Assembly: GCA_902595225.1 (NCBI GenBank)
Contig: CACJPG010000004.1
Span: 21,212-85,211 of the forward strand
DNA: 64,000 nt
Source: an uncultured Thiothrix sp.
GTDB taxonomy: Bacteria > Pseudomonadota > Gammaproteobacteria > Poriferisulfidales > GCA-002705445
Direction of reading: 5' to 3'
Each line of letters opens with the position of its first letter. The first letter of the stretch is position 1. A model generated the notes under the pieces. The model worked only from the letters and a program-made list of their open reading frames with translations, was not told the DNA's origin and ran no database searches. This document shows, in pieces, positions 40,523 through 49,125 of the stretch. A program made the translations under genes and the position numbers.

Positions 40523-40864
40523 ATGCCAACAATCGAAATAGCAGGAAAACAAATAGAAACCACTGAGATGGGTTACTTGATTAATGCCGAGGACTGGTCT
40601 GAAGATTTGGCTAAAGCAATAGCCGCCTCAGAGAAATTAGAGTTAACCGATAGGCATTGGGATGTAATAAATCATCTAAGAGATGAATTTTTTAATAATG
40701 CTGGTAATCAGCCTAATACAAGAAAATTGGTAAAACATTTTGAGAAGTTGTGGGGTGAAAAAATTGATGCAAAAGTACTCTACGACCTTTTCCCAGGAGA
40801 TCCAAGCAAACAAGGTGGAAGAATATCTGGGCTTCCTGAAAGTAGAAGAAAAGGTGGGTACTAA
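40523..40864 (+). CDS. DsrC/TusE-family paralogue with no cysteines (RspA-like)
   Basis: DsrC-like throughout (GYLINAEDWSEDLAKAIA...WDVINHLRDEF) but C-terminus LFPGDPSKQGGRISGLPESRRKGGY. Confidence 0.88.
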   Translation: MPTIEIAGKQIETTEMGYLINAEDWSEDLAKAIAASEKLELTDRHWDVINHLRDEFFNNAGNQPNTRKLVKHFEKLWGEKIDAKVLYDLFPGDPSKQGGRISGLPESRRKGGY

Positions 40865-40947
40865 GATTTAAGTAATTTCACATTATTGTGGATTTTATTT
40901 ATTAGTTTGCATATCATTATAATTATTATTTATAAGGGTGGAATGTA

Positions 40948-41154
40948 ATGAGTGAAGATAAACAAGAAAAAATTAAGAAGCTTCTTGCTATGCAGAAGAA
41001 ATTTATAGCGCTCGACCGAGAACAAGGTGTCGAAGCTTCAGAGTATTTTTCTCCAGATGATGATTCAGAAATTGCCGGTTTCAGGGAAGAATATCGCGAC
41101 TTAGCAATGGAAATTGTAGACCTCGCCCACAAAGATAAAGGCTCCCAAAAGTAA
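40948..41154 (+). CDS. small charged protein, unknown
   Basis: 68-aa ORF with GGTGG-like RBS, collinear with the cluster. Confidence 0.55.
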   Translation: MSEDKQEKIKKLLAMQKKFIALDREQGVEASEYFSPDDDSEIAGFREEYRDLAMEIVDLAHKDKGSQK

Positions 41155-41158
41155 AAAA

Positions 41159-41479
41159 ATGTATGAACTTACTATCATTCTCGGCGAGAATGAATACCCT
41201 TTAAAAATCAAAGAAGCGATAGTTAGCGAGGCTGGCCCTTTTTTTGAAAAAATGGACTCTGATATGAGTAAAGGCTGGCAGATGAGTAAAAGCTGGGTTG
41301 AAAATCCAAATCAGTTTCAGAAATGCCAAATCGTTGCAGATCGTTTATTTACTTCAATACATCTTAATAAGAAAAAGACCGCCATAATGATGGCAGCCTA
41401 TATCATTAATCAAATGCCAAGTGTAAAAGTTATTGATATTGATATTTCTGGAAATATGGAAGAAACCACATTTTCTTGA
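41159..41479 (+). CDS. hypothetical protein
   Basis: 106-aa ORF 5 nt after the previous one. Confidence 0.6.
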   Translation: MYELTIILGENEYPLKIKEAIVSEAGPFFEKMDSDMSKGWQMSKSWVENPNQFQKCQIVADRLFTSIHLNKKKTAIMMAAYIINQMPSVKVIDIDISGNMEETTFS

Positions 41480-41480
41480 T

Positions 41481-42053
41481 TTAAGCAAAAACCACCCAAG
41501 TTGTGGCAATATATTTTTTACCTGATAACACCTCAGTTCCCCGATGTTTGTGTGTCCAAAAAGGTGGGAAAAGAATTAATTTTCCTGCTGATGGGCTAAC
41601 GCTTAAATTTTGATGATAAAATTCTGTTTCCCCGCCTTGATTTTTGCCCATATCATTTAAATAGAAGATTGCGACTAACTGCCTATAGCTAAATTCATGA
41701 CTACCGCCATCAATATGCCAATGGTAAAACTGTCCAGGTTCAGTTCTCTGAATTGCATAACCCATGTCTTTGAATGGACCTTGGAAAAAATCGATTTCCT
41801 TTTTTAATTTCGCTAATGATTTTGCCAAGACTGTAAAAAATAATTTATCGACTTCTTTCCAACCTTCTTTTCCACTTATAAATAAATCTGTTGATTTTTT
41901 AATATTTAAATCTTCTTCTAAATTTTGGCCAATCTTACCCTGATAATGCTCATCTTTATTTTTTTCAAAGAGATCAATAATTGTCTTGCAATCTTGCTGA
42001 CTTATTGCATTTTCAAATTCGAATATAAAAGTATTTGGCTTTATCTCTTTCAT
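41481..42053 (-). CDS. 2OG-Fe(II) oxygenase (prolyl-4-hydroxylase type)
   Basis: YHWHIDGG HxD, distal PPFWTHKHRGTEVLSGKKY; ORF-track start 42212 rejected in favour of MKEIKP at 42053. Confidence 0.82.
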   Translation of the reverse strand: MKEIKPNTFIFEFENAISQQDCKTIIDLFEKNKDEHYQGKIGQNLEEDLNIKKSTDLFISGKEGWKEVDKLFFTVLAKSLAKLKKEIDFFQGPFKDMGYAIQRTEPGQFYHWHIDGGSHEFSYRQLVAIFYLNDMGKNQGGETEFYHQNLSVSPSAGKLILFPPFWTHKHRGTEVLSGKKYIATTWVVFA

Positions 42054-42100
42054 TTGTAATGATATATATATGTAATTATTAATTTTTATAAGGTAATAAT

Positions 42101-42655
42101 TTGAGTATACAAAGAATACATAGTGGTTGGAATCAAAAAGGAAAAAAAAGGCAAATAAGTCAAGTTGCAAGTGCTCTGGCTGTAAGCATATGGAAAATAT
42201 CAAAAAAAACACTTTTAAATTTAGAGAATGAGGGTTTTGATACTGACACTTGGACGGATAGATTAGAAATACTAAGAGAAATTTCTTGTTTTCAAGTTTA
42301 CGTTACAATGAATGAAATAACTGGTTTTGATGACGAGAAAAGAATTGACTTCATTACTGATATCGCAAAGAAACTCAATGAAACTATCAATATAAACCAA
42401 GTTGATTTGAAGATTCCCGAGGGAAATATAAAAAAGAAATTTATTAATCTTTTAAATGATCGATTGGAGGATTATAGCGCACTTGAATATATCGATGAGC
42501 CAAGTTACAAAGCAAGCATAATGCTTGGAAATCACTTAATGCAGCATATGGGCGAGCTTGATAATAATTGGATAAGAATGTACGTGATCGACCAAGAAGT
42601 TCCTAAAATACTTTTGTCGCTCAGAAAGCCAATAAAATCTTTAGTGAATAGATAA
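42101..42655 (+). CDS. hypothetical protein
   Basis: 184-aa ORF, TTG start, divergent from the oxygenase. Confidence 0.6.
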   Translation: MSIQRIHSGWNQKGKKRQISQVASALAVSIWKISKKTLLNLENEGFDTDTWTDRLEILREISCFQVYVTMNEITGFDDEKRIDFITDIAKKLNETININQVDLKIPEGNIKKKFINLLNDRLEDYSALEYIDEPSYKASIMLGNHLMQHMGELDNNWIRMYVIDQEVPKILLSLRKPIKSLVNR

Positions 42656-42657
42656 AA

Positions 42658-42855
42658 CTACTTTTTTTTCCAATTGCCAATATTACTCAGGTTTTTTTCT
42701 TGGCCATCTTCGTATCCAGCATCATAGGCTTCTGTTGTTCGTTGCTCTTCCCTAGGTGGATGGCCTAAGAAGCCCCCTTGCCAACCAAGAATATACTCAT
42801 CTTGAACATCTTGTTCTTCCATTTGTACTATGGCATTTCTATAAGTTTCATTCAT
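42658..42855 (-). CDS. small protein with G/Y-rich Rmf-like repeats (YILGWQGGFLG / AYDAGYEDG)
   Basis: 65-aa ORF; repeat-like motif only. Confidence 0.5.
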   Translation of the reverse strand: MNETYRNAIVQMEEQDVQDEYILGWQGGFLGHPPREEQRTTEAYDAGYEDGQEKNLSNIGNWKKK

Positions 42856-42897
42856 TAATAATTCCCCTTTAGAATTCTATAAAATTCTTTGATTGTT

Positions 42898-43998
42898 TTA
42901 ACGTGCATTATAAAAAAATTCTTTAGCTTTTCCACTATTAATAGCTTTTTTTATTAGATCGGCAGCATCAGTAAATTGAATCTTTTTTATAATTGATAGT
43001 GCAATTGAAGCCGTAAATATTAAAGTATCCTTGGCAGGACCATCCTTTCCATCAAGGGCAAGTAAGCCAATTTCAGCTGCTTTTTGAGAGAAATCTTCAA
43101 CATTAATATCACTTGATATTTCATCTAATTTAATTTCCTCTACTTTTTCTAACTCCGGAAGTGGCACTGCTCTCATTTTATGATTTATATCAAGATCTTT
43201 TGCATTAAACTTTGTTTCTTTCATTTCACCATCATCATTATAATAAAAAATTTTGCCATCACCTCTTAATGATGGTGCTACGCCACCTTCTACACCTTTT
43301 ACCAATATTGCTGAATCAAATCCCGAAACTTTAGCAAGATCTGAGTAAACTGGAGGGTAAGCTGCATGAACGTAACCGGTAAGCAAGTGTGTCTTTGATT
43401 TGCCACGTATCGGACCAACCAAAACCTCAATTGTTGTTAATATTGTTCTTTTTACCATCCTCGTTCTAAGTTCTACTAGTTTGTATAATGGCTGACAAAA
43501 TTTTTCCTGATCAATGTATGCCCATCCTAAATTTTGTGTACTAAGAGCACTTGCTGCACTCTCTACATCTTGATCAACATTTATTCCTGCCGTTTTTAGT
43601 ATTTTTTTTATAGTAAGGCCAAATTTTGGTCCGACTGTTTCAACACCATGAGTTACGCACGGTAATCCTACCGATGAAAAAACTGCAGGAAGAAATGCGC
43701 TCATTGGTGTGTTTCGAAGAAAACCATTATATGGCTCAGCAATATCGATCACCTCATCTACTGATGATGTAATTATGTTTGATTTATCTATTAATGCTTT
43801 TAACGAGCCAATATTTTCATCCATTGTCTCTCTTTTCATTCTCAAAGCAATCAGGTAAATAGCTGCTTGAACTGAATCAACATCACTTCCTAATATATCT
43901 AGCATAGAATTGTAGCTATCTTCTTCAGAAATATTTTTACTAAATTCTGGCCCAGTTGCTACTTTTTGAATAGCTCCTCTCAATATATTTTCTGACAA
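42898..43998 (-). CDS. TrpD2/YbiB-like anthranilate phosphoribosyltransferase homologue, degenerate
   Basis: TrpD-like fold sequence (THGVETVGPKFGLT) without GTGGD; ends upstream of the RspA/Cmx6 block. Confidence 0.78.
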   Translation of the reverse strand: MSENILRGAIQKVATGPEFSKNISEEDSYNSMLDILGSDVDSVQAAIYLIALRMKRETMDENIGSLKALIDKSNIITSSVDEVIDIAEPYNGFLRNTPMSAFLPAVFSSVGLPCVTHGVETVGPKFGLTIKKILKTAGINVDQDVESAASALSTQNLGWAYIDQEKFCQPLYKLVELRTRMVKRTILTTIEVLVGPIRGKSKTHLLTGYVHAAYPPVYSDLAKVSGFDSAILVKGVEGGVAPSLRGDGKIFYYNDDGEMKETKFNAKDLDINHKMRAVPLPELEKVEEIKLDEISSDINVEDFSQKAAEIGLLALDGKDGPAKDTLIFTASIALSIIKKIQFTDAADLIKKAINSGKAKEFFYNAR

Positions 43999-44078
43999 TA
44001 GACTCTCCTCAAATCATTTAATTTTTTTATATTATATGTATATACTAGGAAATTAAATAGTGTTAATGGGATATACAT

Positions 44079-44501
44079 ATGAAAAAAAATGAAGTTGAGC
44101 TTAATAGTGGCTTGAGCGCATTTGAAGCAAAACATTTCTCTAGAGCAATGCAACTTTTGTCACCATTAGCAGAAGAGGGAAACACTGAAGCTCAACATAG
44201 ATGTGCAATTATGTATCAAAACGGATTAGGCAACAAAGCAAATCCCCTGCTTGCTTTTAAATGGATGAAAGCAGCTGCAGAAAGTGGCCATGCATTAGCT
44301 CAACATGGATTAGGCTTCATGTATATGGAAGGAGACTGTGTTGAAAAAAATGGTGAAGCTGCTGTACATTGGTATACAAAAGCTGCTAGCCAAGGTTTAG
44401 TAGGTTCTTTGACTACTCTTGCAATGATGTATGAAGAAGGAAATCTTGTTGAGCAAGACAAAGAAAAAGCAAAAGAGCTTCTAAAAAAAGCTGGCTTTTG
44501 A
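44079..44501 (+). CDS. Sel1-repeat protein
   Basis: Three repeats such as GNTEAQHRCAIMYQNGLG and GHALAQHGLGFMYMEG. Confidence 0.88.
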   Translation: MKKNEVELNSGLSAFEAKHFSRAMQLLSPLAEEGNTEAQHRCAIMYQNGLGNKANPLLAFKWMKAAAESGHALAQHGLGFMYMEGDCVEKNGEAAVHWYTKAASQGLVGSLTTLAMMYEEGNLVEQDKEKAKELLKKAGF

Positions 44502-44557
44502 AATAATGATGAAACGTGTAAAATTGTTCTAAAGTAATTATATGTTTGAGGTTAAAT

Positions 44558-44797
44558 ATGCATAGTATTTATCAAAGATTGAACAGACTTCTTTATGCTT
44601 TAACTCTTATTCTTTTTTTAATTCATCCATTTAATATTATTTATTTCTTTATTAAAGGAAAATCTTTTTTTAGTTATATAGCAAAATTATTACCTTATAA
44701 TGAAAGCACAGTTGCACTTGCAGCACTTTTGATTTTCCCCCTATATTTAATAATAAGATGGGTCTTGACTGGACGCTTTACAATTAGACCTGCTTGA
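44558..44797 (+). CDS. small membrane protein
   Basis: Two TM segments; ATG at 44558 preferred over 44546. Confidence 0.5.
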   Translation: MHSIYQRLNRLLYALTLILFLIHPFNIIYFFIKGKSFFSYIAKLLPYNESTVALAALLIFPLYLIIRWVLTGRFTIRPA

Positions 44798-44799
44798 AG

Positions 44800-46485
44800 T
44801 TATTTAAACATATCAGTAACTGCACCTTTTGATGCAGAACTCACGAGTGATGCATATTTTGCTAGGATACCTTTCTTATACCTCTTTTTAAAATCTGACA
44901 ATTTCGCAGTTCTTTTTTTAATTTCTGCTTTACTAATTTTTAAATCAATTTTTTGAAGTTGAGCATCTATAACAATTTGGTCACCATTTTTTATTATTGC
45001 TATTGGCCCCTTCATTGCTGCCTCTGGAGAAACATGACCAATAACAAAGCCATGACTTCCTCCTGAAAATCTTCCATCAGTTATTAAAGCGACATCTTCT
45101 CCTAAGCCTTTACCCATAATTGCACTTGTAGGTCCCAACATCTCTCTCATTCCAGGCCCTCCCTTTGGCCCCTCATACCTTATTACAACAACATGTCCTT
45201 TTTTTACTTTTCCACCTAATATAGCACTCATCGCTTTCTCTTCAGAGTTAAAAACAATGGCTTTTCCTTCAAATTTTAAACCCTCTTTGCCAGAAATTTT
45301 TGCAACTGCTCCTTCTGGGGCAAGGTTTCCATATAAAACAACAAGATGACTATCTTTTTTTATCGGATCATTCAACGGTTTGATAATTTGCTGTTTTGCT
45401 GGATATTTTTTTGTTTTACTTAAATTCTCAGAAAGTGTTTTTCCAGTAACAGTTAAACAATCACCATATAACATGCCGGCATCAAGTAATATTTTCATTA
45501 ATGGCTGAATGCCACCAATTTTTACAAGTTCTGACATCATGTATTTTCCACTTGGTCTTAAATCGCCAAGAACAGGAACTTTTTTCCCAATTCTTGTGAA
45601 GTCATCTAATTCTAGTTTTACTCCAATAGCACTTGCCATTGCTAGCAGATGTAAAACAGCATTAGTTGAACCCCCAAGAGTTATTGTGACGGTTATGGCA
45701 TTAATGAAAGCTTTTCTTGTCATAATGTCCTTAGGAGTAATATTTTTATCAAGTAAATTTTTCATAGCTAAGCCAGAGTTTAAACAATCCAATTTTTTGT
45801 CCTTGGATATTGCAGCTTGAGACGAACTACCAGGTAGACTCATTCCCAGAGCTTCGACAGCTGAGGCCATTGTGTTAGCTGTGTACATTCCGCCGCAAGA
45901 GCCAGGACCAGGAATTGCATTTTCTTCAATCTTCTTTAGCTCAGCTGCAGATATTTCTTTCTTTGCAAACTTTCCCACAGCTTCAAAAACTGAAACTATA
46001 TCAATTTTTTTGTTCTTATATACACCCGGCATAATTGTTCCACCATAGATAAATAAAGATGGTCTGTTAAGTCTAGCTAATCCAATTAGACAGCCTGGCA
46101 TATTTTTATCACAGCCACCAATCGCAACTACCCCATCAAACCCTTCGCATCCAGCAACCGCTTCAATAGAGTCGGCAATAATTTCTCTTGATACTAGAGA
46201 ATATTTCATTCCTTCTGTTCCCATTGATATCCCATCAGAAATTGTAATGGTGTTAAAAATAACTGGTTTTAGATTATTCGACTTCACACCCTTGCTCACA
46301 GATTCGGCAAGCTGATTTATATGGGAATTACATGGTGTAACTTCACTCCAAGTTGATGCAATACCAACTTGAGGAATTTCGAAATCCTTATCTTTAAAAC
46401 CAACTCCCCTTAACATAGCTCTACTTGGCGCCCTCTCGAAGCCTTTTACAATTTCTCTTGAAAATTTTGTATTATTTTTTTTCAT
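44800..46485 (-). CDS. ilvD: dihydroxy-acid dehydratase
   Basis: GGCDKNMPGCLIGLARLNRPSLFIYGG, GSCGGMYTANTM, TDGRFSGGSHGFVIGHVSPEA motifs. Confidence 0.95.
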   Translation of the reverse strand: MKKNNTKFSREIVKGFERAPSRAMLRGVGFKDKDFEIPQVGIASTWSEVTPCNSHINQLAESVSKGVKSNNLKPVIFNTITISDGISMGTEGMKYSLVSREIIADSIEAVAGCEGFDGVVAIGGCDKNMPGCLIGLARLNRPSLFIYGGTIMPGVYKNKKIDIVSVFEAVGKFAKKEISAAELKKIEENAIPGPGSCGGMYTANTMASAVEALGMSLPGSSSQAAISKDKKLDCLNSGLAMKNLLDKNITPKDIMTRKAFINAITVTITLGGSTNAVLHLLAMASAIGVKLELDDFTRIGKKVPVLGDLRPSGKYMMSELVKIGGIQPLMKILLDAGMLYGDCLTVTGKTLSENLSKTKKYPAKQQIIKPLNDPIKKDSHLVVLYGNLAPEGAVAKISGKEGLKFEGKAIVFNSEEKAMSAILGGKVKKGHVVVIRYEGPKGGPGMREMLGPTSAIMGKGLGEDVALITDGRFSGGSHGFVIGHVSPEAAMKGPIAIIKNGDQIVIDAQLQKIDLKISKAEIKKRTAKLSDFKKRYKKGILAKYASLVSSASKGAVTDMFK

Positions 46486-47534
46486 CGTCTCTCAAAGATA
46501 ACGTAATGCTGAATATCAAGTTCAATTCCAATTAATTCACCAATCTCATGATTGTGATGACTAGGTGCGTAACAAAGTATTTGATGCTCATTATTATAAA
46601 GTAGTTTATATAAAAATTCTGCGCCTCTAAATTGTTTTTCTAATATTTTAGCCTTCTTTATACTTAAATCATTATGAATTATATCATCAGGTCTTATTAA
46701 CATTTCTAAATTATCAAACTTTGTAAGTTCGTTTTTTATTCTATTATTGTCAAGTGGGCCAAGTGGAATTTCAAAATCACCCTTATTGTTTTTTTTAAGA
46801 GGAAGAAAGGTGCCTAAGCCAATGAAATTCGCAACAAATTTATTTACTGGCTTGTGATAAATGTCATATGGAATTCCCACTTGCTGAATTGTGCCGTTGT
46901 TCATAATTGCAACTTTATCAGCTAAGTTAAAAGCCTCATTTTGATCATGAGTAACTATGATAGATGTTATTGCAAGCTCCTTTAGAAGTGATCTTACATC
47001 AGACACAAGCTCTTCTTTAATATCTTGATCAATATTTGAAAAAGGTTCATCCATTAAAATAATGTCTGGAGAGGGCGCAAGAGCTCTAACTAAAGCTATT
47101 CTTTGCTGCTCTCCCCCTGACAGTTCATGAGGATATTTATTTTTACAGTCAACTAGATTAACTAAATCTAATAAATAATTTACCCTATTATCTTTTTCTA
47201 ATTCAGTAGAATTTTTTAAACCAAAAACGATATTTGATTTCACATCCATATTTGGGAATAGAGCGTAGTCTTGGAAAACCATTCCCATGTTTCTGTTTGC
47301 AACAGGAGTATTTTCAACACTATTAGTTATACAAACTCCGTCTTTAAGAATTGTGCCGGATGAAATACTTTCAAATCCTGCTATTGCTCTTAACAGAGAA
47401 GTTTTCCCACAACCACTAGGACCTAGAATACAACCTATCTCTGAATCATCGATGTGAAAATTAATATTTGAGAGAACCTTATTTTTTTCCTCAAAGGTCA
47501 AAGATAAATTTGAAATGATAAGTTTTTTATCCAT
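46482..47534 (-). CDS. fbpC: Fe(III) ABC transporter ATPase
   Basis: GPSGCGKTSLLRAIAG Walker A, LSGGEQQRIALVRALA signature, next to fbpB/fbpA-like genes. Confidence 0.88.
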   Translation of the reverse strand: MDKKLIISNLSLTFEEKNKVLSNINFHIDDSEIGCILGPSGCGKTSLLRAIAGFESISSGTILKDGVCITNSVENTPVANRNMGMVFQDYALFPNMDVKSNIVFGLKNSTELEKDNRVNYLLDLVNLVDCKNKYPHELSGGEQQRIALVRALAPSPDIILMDEPFSNIDQDIKEELVSDVRSLLKELAITSIIVTHDQNEAFNLADKVAIMNNGTIQQVGIPYDIYHKPVNKFVANFIGLGTFLPLKKNNKGDFEIPLGPLDNNRIKNELTKFDNLEMLIRPDDIIHNDLSIKKAKILEKQFRGAEFLYKLLYNNEHQILCYAPSHHNHEIGELIGIELDIQHYVIFERR

Positions 47535-47543
47535 AGATAAAAA

Positions 47544-49070
47544 TTATACCTTATTTCTTTTTCCTAATATATTTTTTGTAATTATTATTACCGGAATAAT
47601 TCCTGCAATAACAATCATAATTGCTGAACTAGATGCATCTGCAATTCTTTCGTCAGATGCTAATTCGAAAGCTTTTATAGATAAGGTATTAAAATTAAAT
47701 GGTCTTAAGATTGCTGTAAGCGGTAATTCCTTCAAGACATCTATAAAAACAACTAAGAAACTTATTAATAAAGGAGTTTTTAGTAAATGGAAATGAATTT
47801 TAAAAAACATTGACAAGTTATTTGCGCCTAGAGACTTTGCAGCATCATCTGTAGCTATACTCACTGATTCTAAACCTGCCTTAATTGTTCTCGATGAAAC
47901 TGTCAAAAATCTGATACAGTACGCGAAAATTAAAATAAAAATCGTCCCGCTGAATAATAAGCCTACAGAAATATCAAAGTAACTTTGAAGGATTTGATTT
48001 AAATAATTATCAAAGTTTGAAAAAGGTATCATTACCGCAATGGCGATAACTGGACCAGGAATAGCATAGCCAAGAGTAATTATTTGCATAAACTTATTTG
48101 CAATACTTTTTGGTTTGAGCCTTTTTATGTAGGTTACCAAAATTGAAATTAAAGATATTATAACTGCAGCAATGAGAGCTAATATAAAAGTACTTTGAAC
48201 AATATCAAAAAAACCTTTATCAATAGTTTCATTCGATACAAAAATTGACCAGTATGCAAGCTGTAAAAATGGAATTAGAAATCCAAATAATAAAGGTAAT
48301 GCACAAATTAAAACTATCAAAAAATTATTTCTTTTTGAAGTTTTTTTTAAATTAAGTTTTGATTGTGTCTTAATATTTTCAGAGTAGCTGATTTTTCTTC
48401 TAGAATTCTGTTCAAGGAAAACGAAAACAAAAACTATGCTTAAAAAAAGTGTTGCCATTTGTGTGGCTGTTACAGCATCATTCATGCCAAACCATGTTCT
48501 AAATATTCCAGTAGTGAATGTCGGAATTCCCAAAAAAGTAACTGTGCCAAAATCTGCTAATGCTTCCATTGCTGCTAAAGTAACTCCCAAAGTTATTGCT
48601 GGTCTAGCCATTGGAATTGAAATTTTAAAAAATATATCAAATTGCGAAGCACCCAATATTTGGGCATTTTCATAAAGTTCTTTTGATTGCTCAAGAAATG
48701 CGCCTCTAGCAAGAATATATACATATGGATAAACAACAAGAGAAATCATGACAATACCACCAAATAAATTTCTTATGTCCGGCAAAAAACTATTACTATC
48801 AATTATGCCTACATACGTAATAGCTATGATGTATGCTGGCATCGCAAGGGGCATTAGCAAAAGCCATGAAATTAGCCTGCGGAACGGAAAGTCATATACT
48901 GAAGTTAACCATGCGGTAACTGTTCCAATAACAAAAGATAGAAACCCAACACCAACTGCGAGTGATAATGAATTTACAAAATAATCTAGTAAGACATTAT
49001 CAATAATATGCTGCCAATTTTCGCTATAAGAAAAAAACACAGAAGATCCCAAATAAACAAATGGAATCAT
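47544..49070 (-). CDS. fbpB: Fe(III) ABC transporter permease, two fused permease domains
   Basis: Two binding-protein-dependent permease modules (EAA-like motifs in both halves). Confidence 0.88.
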   Translation of the reverse strand: MIPFVYLGSSVFFSYSENWQHIIDNVLLDYFVNSLSLAVGVGFLSFVIGTVTAWLTSVYDFPFRRLISWLLLMPLAMPAYIIAITYVGIIDSNSFLPDIRNLFGGIVMISLVVYPYVYILARGAFLEQSKELYENAQILGASQFDIFFKISIPMARPAITLGVTLAAMEALADFGTVTFLGIPTFTTGIFRTWFGMNDAVTATQMATLFLSIVFVFVFLEQNSRRKISYSENIKTQSKLNLKKTSKRNNFLIVLICALPLLFGFLIPFLQLAYWSIFVSNETIDKGFFDIVQSTFILALIAAVIISLISILVTYIKRLKPKSIANKFMQIITLGYAIPGPVIAIAVMIPFSNFDNYLNQILQSYFDISVGLLFSGTIFILIFAYCIRFLTVSSRTIKAGLESVSIATDDAAKSLGANNLSMFFKIHFHLLKTPLLISFLVVFIDVLKELPLTAILRPFNFNTLSIKAFELASDERIADASSSAIMIVIAGIIPVIIITKNILGKRNKV

Positions 49071-49125
49071 GAAAAGTAATGATATGAAAATTGCTAATCT
49101 TTCAAAATTTAAAATTTATTATCCC

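Noticed and set aside
42054-42212. N-terminal extension of the P4H-type oxygenase ORF
   Set aside because: It overlaps the opposite-strand 42101 gene and encodes low-complexity hydrophobic sequence; MKEIKP at 42053 is the better start.
38758-44501. Possible CRISPR array accompanying the Cmx6-like gene
   Set aside because: No regularly spaced direct repeats and no cas1/cas2/cas3/cascade-like ORFs were seen in the region or the rest of the window.
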